A DNA stretch of 64,000 nucleotides from positions 124,001 through 188,000 of the forward strand of contig JAJXWV010000030.1 in assembly GCA_021781455.1 (NCBI GenBank). The letters run 5' to 3'. The notes beneath the pieces are model-generated. The model ran no database searches. It was not told the origin of the DNA and was given only the letters and a program-made list of their open reading frames with translations. Both the position numbers and the translations under genes were made by a program. Below, piece after piece: positions 8,277-14,376 of the stretch (position 1 is its first letter; every line of letters begins with the position of its first letter). The DNA comes from Acidobacteriota bacterium (lineage in GTDB: Bacteria > Acidobacteriota > Thermoanaerobaculia > Gp7-AA8).

Positions 8277-8709
8277 ACGTCAGCTGGCGCAGGTGTTTGG
8301 CGAAGGCCTCGTTGAACAACGCGCCGGGCCGCCGCTCGCGAAGCCGTTCGACGACCGCTTCGCCCGGCATGCCCAGTCGATGAAGAATCCGTCCGGCCAC
8401 CAGCGCGGAACGATTGAATCCCATTCCGCAGTGCGACAGCACGCGATGGCCGGCACCAACAAGATCGGCGCCGAGCCGAGCCACCGCATCGAGCTTGGCG
8501 AGATCGGGCAATTCTTCGTCGTCAATCGGGAAGTAGATGTACAGGCACTCGTTCGGAACAGTCGGAATGCACTGGTCCAACCCTCCTTCGAGATCGATGA
8601 TCGTGTCGACGCCGTACGAGGAGACGATGCGCCAGTCGGTGATCACCGGCGAAATGAAGAGTCGTCCGGCGTCGTCGACCTGATAGAGCCGGGAGAGATC
8701 GAGAAGCAT
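8275..8709 (-). CDS. Dual-specificity-type protein phosphatase
   Basis: 144 residues. The signature HCGMGFNR (H93, C94, R100) is the C-x5-R loop of the cysteine-dependent phosphatases; C94 would form the phospho-enzyme intermediate. An Asp pair in PIDDEEL (about 62-64) is placed to be the general acid. Such small cytosolic phosphatases remove phosphate from Tyr/Ser/Thr or from small molecules; the target here is unknown. The gene appears to be transcribed from a leaderless promoter (TAGAAT at 8720-8725). Confidence 0.85.
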   Translation of the reverse strand: MLLDLSRLYQVDDAGRLFISPVITDWRIVSSYGVDTIIDLEGGLDQCIPTVPNECLYIYFPIDDEELPDLAKLDAVARLGADLVGAGHRVLSHCGMGFNRSALVAGRILHRLGMPGEAVVERLRERRPGALFNEAFAKHLRQLT

Positions 8710-8719
8710 GGAGAGCGTG

Positions 8720-8725
8720 ATTCTA
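8720..8725 (-). promoter_or_regulatory. -10 box TAGAAT, 10 bases before the phosphatase ATG
   Basis: On the minus strand, TAGAAT lies 10 bases upstream of the ATG at 8709. No Shine-Dalgarno site is present, so the transcript would have a leader of only a few bases. No convincing -35 box is visible. Confidence 0.45.
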
Positions 8726-8736
8726 CGGCGGCGTGC

Positions 8737-8936
8737 TCAACGCGGCCACAGCCAACCGAACGTGCCGGCGGTCAATAGTGCGTAGATCAGACCGTCGACC
8801 GTCGTCTTCGTCGTGGTCAGCCAGGAGCGTCCGTACCAGATCGACATCTGCCAGAGCGCAGCCGCGTAGGCGATGAAGGCCGTTGCTCCGACGAAGCGGA
8901 ATACCCCGACAGCCAGAGCGCGCTGAGAGCGGTCAT
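8737..8936 (-). pseudogene. Small two-helix membrane protein, frameshifted in a GGGG run
   Basis: The ATG at 8936 has a strong GAAGGAG site 8 bases upstream, but its own frame soon loses protein-like character. One base over, beginning at a GGGG run about 30 bases in, an excellent hydrophobic frame appears. It contains [17 protein letters not shown] and [18 protein letters not shown] and stops at 8737. One extra G would join both into a ~66-residue protein with two membrane segments. It is either a sequencing or assembly error in a homopolymer, a genuine frameshift mutation, or -1 slippage. The function is unknown. Confidence 0.55.
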
Positions 8937-9079
8937 GAACGTCTCCTTCAACGTGTGGGGCGGGTCGCGTAAAAACTGCCGATGAGAAGCAGGCATTGTA
9001 GCGCCCGGCGGCCGAGACACGGACCCATCAAATCTTACGTAACATATTGCTATCTCATGACTTGACAGCGCTGGTCCCG

Positions 9080-9093
9080 GGCACCCTTTTCGC
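9080..9093 (+). promoter_or_regulatory. Candidate sigma-54 promoter (GG-N10-GC)
   Basis: GGGCAC followed by TCGCA gives the -24/-12 pattern, with GG at 9080-9081 and GC at 9092-9093, exactly ten bases apart. It lies ~30 bases before the ATG at 9123, leaving room for the start site and the ribosome binding site. A TTGACA at 9062-9067 is nearby but has no good -10 partner at 16-18 bases. Confidence 0.35.
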
Positions 9094-9122
9094 ACTGATC
9101 AGAGGTGGACAAGGAGGTCACC

Positions 9123-9401
9123 ATGACCAGGCAAATCCAGGCAGCCGTGCTGAGTCTAGCGTTGCTCATGCCCGCGACTTCAGCATTTGCGGTCACGCAT
9201 CATCATCACCACTACTACCGCACCCGGACTCACCACACCTACTACACGCGCCGGCCGCATCACTACAGCCAGACGCGAGGCGCGATCGTGGGCGGCGTCG
9301 CCGGAGCGGTCATCGGTCACGGGGTGAAAGGCGCGCTGATCGGTGCGGCAATCGGCGATGCGGTTCAGTACGAGCGCAACCGCGAAGCGCGAAGACATTA
9401 G
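9123..9401 (+). CDS. Small secreted His-rich protein with glycine-zipper motif
   Basis: 92 residues from the ATG at 9123, which has an AAGGAGGT site at ideal distance; the longer frame from 9105 lacks one. A signal peptide (MTRQIQAAVLSLALLMPATSAFA) is followed by a His/Tyr-rich stretch (five consecutive His, then HHTYY and HHY). Next is a GAIVGGVAGAVIG glycine-zipper segment and a charged tail. It is likely periplasmic or outer-membrane associated; the His cluster suggests metal binding, which is inference. A sigma-54-like promoter precedes it and a clear terminator follows. Confidence 0.8.
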   Translation: MTRQIQAAVLSLALLMPATSAFAVTHHHHHYYRTRTHHTYYTRRPHHYSQTRGAIVGGVAGAVIGHGVKGALIGAAIGDAVQYERNREARRH

Positions 9402-9432
9402 ACGAGCAGACAGATCGCCCGATCGATCGACG

Positions 9433-9464
9433 AACGCCCCGGTATCGCCGGGGCGTTTCTGTTT
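9433..9464 (+). terminator. Intrinsic terminator of the His-rich protein gene
   Basis: A perfect 10-bp stem (AACGCCCCGG at 9433-9442, inverse at 9448-9457) with loop TATCG is followed by a T-rich tract (TTTCTGTTT). It starts 32 bases after the stop codon. Confidence 0.85.
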
Positions 9465-9477
9465 ACCGCAGGGATGG

Positions 9478-9722
9478 GCTCTCGAGGCGGCGCAGCCGCC
9501 GACAGAATTTAGCGGCGGCCGTGAGGCCGCCGTGCGACAACCCAGCGCAGCGTCCGAGCACGCGAAGCGCGCGACAGATCCATGTGACCAGCCTTCTGTC
9601 GGGCCCTTCGTGCCCTCGTACGCTGATGCGATCGCTTGCTCCGGCGGCCTCACGGCCGCCGCTCCGGCGGCCTCACGGCCGCCGCTAAATTCTTACGGCG
9701 GCTACGCCGCCTGCCTCCATGT
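9478..9722. repeat. Compound GC-rich element with AATTT-centred inverted ends, copy 2
   Basis: It opens with GGCGGCGCAGCCGCC-GACAGAATTT and ends with TAAATTCTTA-CGGCGGCTACGCCGCC. Internal CGCGAAGCGCGC and CCCTTCGTGCCC hairpins lie between GCAGCGTCCGAG and TCGTACGCTGATGCG blocks. Relative to copy 1 (4795-5035) the internal blocks are inverted. The stretch 9465-9816 contains no gene besides this element. Confidence 0.7.
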
Positions 9723-9816
9723 TCGATTTCCGCGTCCGAACTAGTACTAGTTCCTCCCCCGCACCGGACGCTGGCGAATCGGCACCGCCGGTCACAGAGG
9801 GATCAACAACGTCACT

Positions 9817-10557
9817 TCACCGAGCGTGCGCGTGCTCGTGATGGTGATGCGTTGCCGGAGCCGATGAAGCCAGCTTCGCCCGGCGCTGCTCGAGCCAGCG
9901 CAGCCACTGGGTCATTCCCGAGTCGTTGATCGCGGCGATCGTGAAGACCTGCGGATCGGGCATGACCCGCGCCAGCGCGTCATAGATCTTCGTCACGCGG
10001 ATGTGAGGCAGATGGGGAAGGAGGTCGGTCTTCGTCAGGAGTACGAGATCCGCCTTCTGGAACATGGTCGGGTACTTGAGCGGCTTGTCCTCTCCTTCCG
10101 TCACCGAGAGCGCCACGACGTTCGCAGCCTGGCCGAGGTCGTAGACGGCCGGGCAGACGAGATTGCCGACGTTCTCGATGAAGAGACACTCGACATCGTC
10201 GAGGTCAAACCCGTGGAGCGATCGATGAACGAGCTCGGCGTCGAGATGGCAGGCCTGGCCGGTAGTAATAGCTCGCGACCGGATGCCGGCCGCGCGCAGC
10301 CGATCCGCGTCGTTCTCGGTGGCCAGGTCGCCCGCCAGCGCGGCAAACGCGCGCGGGTTTCCGGCGGCGCGCGCAGTCGCCTCGAGCACGGCCGTCTTTC
10401 CCGCGCCGGGCGATCCCATCAGGTTGATGCAGAGGATCGAGTCCGCCGAGAAATGCTCACGATTGTGAATCGCCGTTTGATCGTTCCGCTCGAGGATCCG
10501 GTGCTGCACCTCGATCGGAACCAGATTGGGATCACCACATCCGCAGTCCTGACACAT
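9817..10557 (-). CDS. hypB: Hydrogenase nickel incorporation GTPase HypB
   Basis: 246 residues. HypB is the GTPase that, with HypA, inserts nickel into the [NiFe] hydrogenase large subunit. Visible are an N-terminal metal motif MCQDCGCG (C2, C5, C7), Walker A GSPGAGKT (about 48-55), the conserved ATENDADR region, a Cys-His metal site in GQACHLD, and the TKTD base-recognition motif. The C-terminus carries a His-rich tail HHHHEHAH; most His-rich HypB proteins carry this near the N-terminus. Its ATG overlaps the hypA stop as TGATG, so the two are translationally coupled. It is the last gene of the hydrogenase locus. Confidence 0.96.
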   Translation of the reverse strand: MCQDCGCGDPNLVPIEVQHRILERNDQTAIHNREHFSADSILCINLMGSPGAGKTAVLEATARAAGNPRAFAALAGDLATENDADRLRAAGIRSRAITTGQACHLDAELVHRSLHGFDLDDVECLFIENVGNLVCPAVYDLGQAANVVALSVTEGEDKPLKYPTMFQKADLVLLTKTDLLPHLPHIRVTKIYDALARVMPDPQVFTIAAINDSGMTQWLRWLEQRRAKLASSAPATHHHHEHAHAR

Positions 10558-10898
10558 CAGGCCACCTCCATCTCGACTCGCCTCAGGAGAATTTCGTCGC
10601 CGGCGGCGAGTTTCGCCGGCTCGTTGCAGGACGGGCAGCGGAGGATCTCTCCGCGCCGGATGGCGAGATGGCAGTGAGGGCACTCCCATTGCGCCGCAAT
10701 TCGTTCGATCGTCAGCGGTGCGTCCTGGCAGATCGTTCCCTCGCGAAACGTGTCGTAGGCGGTCTGCAGCAGGTCGCAGTCCACTCCGGCGAGCTCGCCG
10801 ATGTCGACGTACACGTGATGCACCGATCCGCCTTCGTACGGCCGGGCCACCGATTCCACCGAGTCGACCAGCGACTGAACGATCGAGTACTCGTGCAT
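10557..10898 (-). CDS. hypA: Hydrogenase nickel chaperone HypA
   Basis: 113 residues. H2 (MHEYS) is the conserved N-terminal nickel ligand. The zinc site is C73-P-H-C76 and C88-P-S-C91. HypA delivers nickel to the large-subunit precursor with HypB. Its ATG lies only 5 bases after the stop of the enoyl-CoA hydratase-like gene, and its stop overlaps the hypB start, so all three are probably on one mRNA. Confidence 0.96.
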   Translation of the reverse strand: MHEYSIVQSLVDSVESVARPYEGGSVHHVYVDIGELAGVDCDLLQTAYDTFREGTICQDAPLTIERIAAQWECPHCHLAIRRGEILRCPSCNEPAKLAAGDEILLRRVEMEVA

Positions 10899-10903
10899 GT
10901 CGC

Positions 10904-11791
10904 TCAGGAGCGGCCTTTCGCCGGCCCCGCCTCCGCCATGTCCCGGACCGACTTCGCCACAGCCGCTTGAAAATCCGGCTGCCGTTTCTCGAAGAATGCA
11001 GCCAGGCCTTCCGCAAACGCAGCACCGTTGGTGATGCGCGCCAGGTTCTCCAGCTCGCGGTCGAGATGAACGTCGAGTCGATCCATCCCCGCGGACTCGT
11101 TCATCAGATTCTTGGCGATCCCCAGCGCCTCGGTCGGCCCCTGCGCGATCTGACGCGCGACCGCCAGCACCTGCTCGTCGAAGCCTTCGACAGGCAGCAC
11201 GGCGGTGATCAGCCCGTACTCGAGCGCTCGATGCGCGTCGAGCCGCGGATTGAGGAACAGCATCTCCATGGCCCGGCGGAAGCCCACCAGCCGCGGCAGA
11301 AAGAACGTCGAGCTCTCCGCGCCCGTCAGCCCGGTCTTCGAATAGGCCCATTCGAACGTCGACCGCTCGGAGGCGATGACGAGATCGCAGCAGATCGCCA
11401 CGCCGAGTCCGCCGGCGGCCGCGACTCCGTCGACCGCGGCGATGAACGGCTTCGGCGCGCGCCGGATCTCCGAGATCGTGCTGTGGATGTACTCGAGGAT
11501 CTGTTTGAAGATCTCGCCGTAACCGGGGCCGACTTCGCGCGACGACGGCTGCAGGTAGCCCAGGTCCTGCCGGTCGCCGCCGTTGCGGATGTACTTCAGA
11601 TCGGCGCCACTGCAGAAGATGCCCGGGATGCCTTTCAGGATCACGGCGCGGACCTGGTCGTCACGCGCCATCTGCAGTCCGGCCTTGCGGAGATCGCGGG
11701 CGGTCTCGACGTCGAGCGAGTTGAATCGCTCCTTCCGGTCGATGGTGATGATGCCGACGCCGTCGCGGATTTCGGTTCGGATGAAGGTCAT
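10904..11791 (-). CDS. Enoyl-CoA hydratase/isomerase family protein embedded in the hyp operon
   Basis: 295 residues of the crotonase fold. The CoA/oxyanion-hole segments are GIFCSGADL and AAVDGVAAAGGLGVAICCD; the C-terminal helical region (about 230-280) is present. Family members hydrate, isomerise or cleave acyl-CoA esters; the sequence most resembles generic EchA/PaaG-like enzymes. It is inserted between hypE and hypA and lies 5 bases from hypA. No role for a crotonase in hydrogenase maturation is established, so its place here is either a chance operon insertion or a lineage-specific link. Confidence 0.9.
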   Translation of the reverse strand: MTFIRTEIRDGVGIITIDRKERFNSLDVETARDLRKAGLQMARDDQVRAVILKGIPGIFCSGADLKYIRNGGDRQDLGYLQPSSREVGPGYGEIFKQILEYIHSTISEIRRAPKPFIAAVDGVAAAGGLGVAICCDLVIASERSTFEWAYSKTGLTGAESSTFFLPRLVGFRRAMEMLFLNPRLDAHRALEYGLITAVLPVEGFDEQVLAVARQIAQGPTEALGIAKNLMNESAGMDRLDVHLDRELENLARITNGAAFAEGLAAFFEKRQPDFQAAVAKSVRDMAEAGPAKGRS

Positions 11792-11793
11792 GA

Positions 11794-11909
11794 GGACTGT
11801 GGGCGTCCCGCCCGCCTGCGGACGGGCATCCTGCCCGGCCCGGTCATTTCCACGTGTTCAGTCGCCGGGCTGGAAGGCCGGCGACAGGCGGGCGAGACGC
11901 CCGCAGTCC
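11794..11909. repeat. Long inverted repeat between hypE and the crotonase gene
   Basis: The left arm 11794-11820 (starting GGACTGTGGGCGTCCCGCC) and right arm 11882-11909 are near-perfect inverses. Inner smaller hairpins pair GACGGGCATCCTGCCCGG and CCGGGCTGGAAGGCCGG. It fills the only sizeable gap in the hyp gene series. It might reduce readthrough into the crotonase-hypA-hypB part. Confidence 0.75.
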
Positions 11910-11915
11910 GGTTCG

Positions 11916-12956
11916 TCAACATATTCTCGGCAGCGGCTCGCCTTCCGGCTCGGCCAGCAGCCTCTTTCCGAATCCCGTATCGAGGATGATCGAGCCCGGG
12001 CGCTCGCTGATGCAGGTACCGATGATCGCCGCCTGCCGTCCGAGCGGGTGTGTGCGCAGCGCGGCAACGAGCGCTTCGGCGGATTCAGGGCGGACGCCGA
12101 TCAGCGCCTTTCCTTCATTGGCGACGTGGAGAGGGTCGATGCCGAGAATCTCGCCGCTCGAACGAACGGCATCGGTCAATGGGATGGAGCTTTCCCTGAT
12201 CACGACCCCGACGTTGCTCTTGGAGGCCATCTCGTGGAGCGAGCTCGACACGCCGCCGCGGGTCGGATCCTTCATCGCCGAGATCGCATCGCCTGCTGCC
12301 TGGAGAGCCACCTCGATGAGGCCGTTGATCGGGGCGACGTCCGAGCGCAGGTCGCCCTCCAGCTCGAGGCCGTGGCGAGCGGCCATCACCGCCAGCCCGT
12401 GGTCGCCGATCGTGCCGGTGACGATGATCCGGTCGCCGGGGCGCAGTCCGTTGTCGCGCACGACGCGCCGAGTGATCGCCACACCCGTCGTGTTGATGAC
12501 GATCCCGTCCACCTCGCCGCGTCCCATGACTTTCGTGTCGCCCGTGACCACCACCGTGCCGGCTTCGCGGCAGGTGTCGACGAGCGACTTCTGGATGGCT
12601 TCGAGCTTCTCGATGTCGAAGCCTTCCTCGAGAATGACGCCGCAGGTGAGACCGAGCGGACGGGTCGCCCCCATCATGGCCAGGTCGTTCACCGTGCCGC
12701 TGACGGAAATGCGCCCGATGTCGCCGCCGGGAAAGAAGATCGGATGGATGACGTGCGAGTCGGTCGTGACGATGAGGAACTGGCCATCACCGATCGGGAT
12801 TGCCGCGCCGTCGTCCATCGCCGCGAGGCCCACGCCGTCGAACGGCTGCGAGGCAAACTCGCGGATGAACAGGCGCTCGATGAGATTGCGCATGGCGCGC
12901 CCGCCGCCGCCCTGCTTGAGCGTGACCCGTCCGAGGATCGGTGCCGCGGCGGTCAT
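11916..12956 (-). CDS. hypE: Hydrogenase maturation protein HypE
   Basis: 346 residues. HypE carries the carbamoyl group received from HypF on its C-terminal cysteine and dehydrates it to thiocyanate, the source of cyanide ligands for the active-site iron. The protein ends in PRIC, the expected terminal Cys. The ATP-binding AIRS/PurM-like fold is indicated by DDGAAIPIGDGQ, VTTDSH and MKDPTRGG. Its ATG overlaps the hypD stop in an ATGA arrangement. Confidence 0.97.
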   Translation of the reverse strand: MTAAAPILGRVTLKQGGGGRAMRNLIERLFIREFASQPFDGVGLAAMDDGAAIPIGDGQFLIVTTDSHVIHPIFFPGGDIGRISVSGTVNDLAMMGATRPLGLTCGVILEEGFDIEKLEAIQKSLVDTCREAGTVVVTGDTKVMGRGEVDGIVINTTGVAITRRVVRDNGLRPGDRIIVTGTIGDHGLAVMAARHGLELEGDLRSDVAPINGLIEVALQAAGDAISAMKDPTRGGVSSSLHEMASKSNVGVVIRESSIPLTDAVRSSGEILGIDPLHVANEGKALIGVRPESAEALVAALRTHPLGRQAAIIGTCISERPGSIILDTGFGKRLLAEPEGEPLPRIC

Positions 12957-14080
12957 GCCGGCACCTCGCTGAGGTCGGGGACGCCGCCGTAGAGATGCCA
13001 GATCTTGCAGGTCCCTTCGTTGGAGACCATGCACGCGCCGACCGGGTTCTCCGGCAGGCATTCCTTGTTGAAGAGCTTGCAGTCGTACGGGTTGCGGATG
13101 CCGGCCATGATGTCGCCACAGATGCACTGATTGGCCAGATGCGGCGGCGCGTAGTCCCACAATTTCGTGATGTCGATCTTGAACCGCCGGCGCGCGTCGA
13201 CGTGCGCGTACTCGTCGCGAAGCCGCAGATTTCCGTTCGGCACGTGCGCGATCCCGCGCCAACGCCCGCCCAGCGGACGGAAGACGCGCCACAGTTCGGC
13301 CTGCGCCGCGCGATTCCCCTCCCGCGTCACGCAGCGCGGAAAGGTGTTCACCACTCTGGGAGTGCCTTCCTTCACCAGCTCGACGAGCTCGACCAGACCG
13401 GCCAGGATGTCGAGTGGCTCGAATCCGGCGACAACGACCGGGATCTTGTGACGCTCCACGAAAGGCTCGAACACGGCCCAGCCGGTGATCGTCGCGGCGT
13501 GTCCTGCCGCCAGGAATCCTTCCACGCGCGATTCCGGCATCTCCGCCACGATCTCCATGACCGGCGGGATGTACTTGTGCGCGGAGAGAACCGAGAAGTT
13601 CTTCGGCGGGTTGTCCACGATCACGGCTGCAGTGACAACGGCCGTGGTCTCGAAGCCGGTTGCGAAAAAGACCACCTCTTGTTCCGGCATCGAACGAGCC
13701 AGCTCCACGGCCTGCGCCGGGCTGTAGACGACGTGGATCTTCCCGCCGAGAGCCTGCGCGTCCGCGAGCGAGCGAACCGTGCCCGGCACCTTCAGCATGT
13801 CGCCATACGTGGCGATGTGGACTCCCTGCTCCGCGAGAACGACGCCTTCGTCGACTTCCGGGACGTCGGTCACGCAGACCGGACAACCCGGGCCCATGAT
13901 CACGGTCAGCGCTTTCGGAAAGAGCGAACGCAGCCCGAATTTCGCGATGGCCTGCTCGTGGCTGCCGCAGACGTGCATCACCGACACCGGACGGCCGATC
14001 TCGGTCATCTGGTGCGCGAGCTTTGCCGCCAGCGCCCTGGCAAGCTCGGGATCGCGAAACTTCAGGGCCTCGCCGGTCAC
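12953..14080 (-). CDS. hypD: Hydrogenase maturation Fe-S protein HypD
   Basis: 375 residues with a GTG start at 14080 overlapping the hypC stop (GTGA). HypD is the [4Fe-4S] scaffold that works with HypC to assemble the Fe(CN)2CO group. The CGSHEQ motif, GPGCPVCV, GFETT, and the C-terminal cluster cysteines in CICGDI, DCKLFNKEC and GACMVSNEGTC are all present. Length and order of motifs are normal for the family. Confidence 0.97.
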   Translation of the reverse strand: MTGEALKFRDPELARALAAKLAHQMTEIGRPVSVMHVCGSHEQAIAKFGLRSLFPKALTVIMGPGCPVCVTDVPEVDEGVVLAEQGVHIATYGDMLKVPGTVRSLADAQALGGKIHVVYSPAQAVELARSMPEQEVVFFATGFETTAVVTAAVIVDNPPKNFSVLSAHKYIPPVMEIVAEMPESRVEGFLAAGHAATITGWAVFEPFVERHKIPVVVAGFEPLDILAGLVELVELVKEGTPRVVNTFPRCVTREGNRAAQAELWRVFRPLGGRWRGIAHVPNGNLRLRDEYAHVDARRRFKIDITKLWDYAPPHLANQCICGDIMAGIRNPYDCKLFNKECLPENPVGACMVSNEGTCKIWHLYGGVPDLSEVPA

Positions 14081-14376
14081 GCGCGCCCTTTCTCCGGCGC
14101 CATGGCCGAAGCCGCGGCGATCTCGCCCCTGATGTCCGAAGTCATGGCGTCATCGGCCGCTTCCGCCATCAGCTGTTCGTACAGCGAGAGCGTTTCCGCG
14201 ACTGACTCCTCCGGGATGCGGCGGATCGCGAAGCCGACATGATTGAGGATGTAGTCGCCGACGGCCGCAGGCTCGTCGATGATGTCGAGTCGCACCTGAC
14301 GGCGCACGCCCCAGAAGTCGACCGTGGCGATGTCACCGTCGATGTCGACGATCTTTCCCGGAACACCTAGACACAT
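14077..14376 (-). CDS. hypC: Hydrogenase assembly chaperone HypC
   Basis: 99 residues. It begins MCLGVPGKI; C2 is the residue that contacts the iron and the large-subunit precursor. The OB-like core ends near residue 80 and is followed by a longer than usual Ala/Glu-rich tail. GGAGG lies 7 bases before the ATG at 14376. It overlaps the hypF stop by 10 bases upstream and the hypD GTG start downstream, giving a compact hypF-C-D-E cluster. Confidence 0.96.
   Translation of the reverse strand: MCLGVPGKIVDIDGDIATVDFWGVRRQVRLDIIDEPAAVGDYILNHVGFAIRRIPEESVAETLSLYEQLMAEAADDAMTSDIRGEIAAASAMAPEKGRA

Noticed and set aside
9062-9090. TTGACA as -35 of a sigma-70 promoter before the His-rich protein gene
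   Set aside because: The region 16-18 bases downstream reads CCTTTT or similar, with no resemblance to TATAAT. The overlapping sigma-54 pattern fits better.
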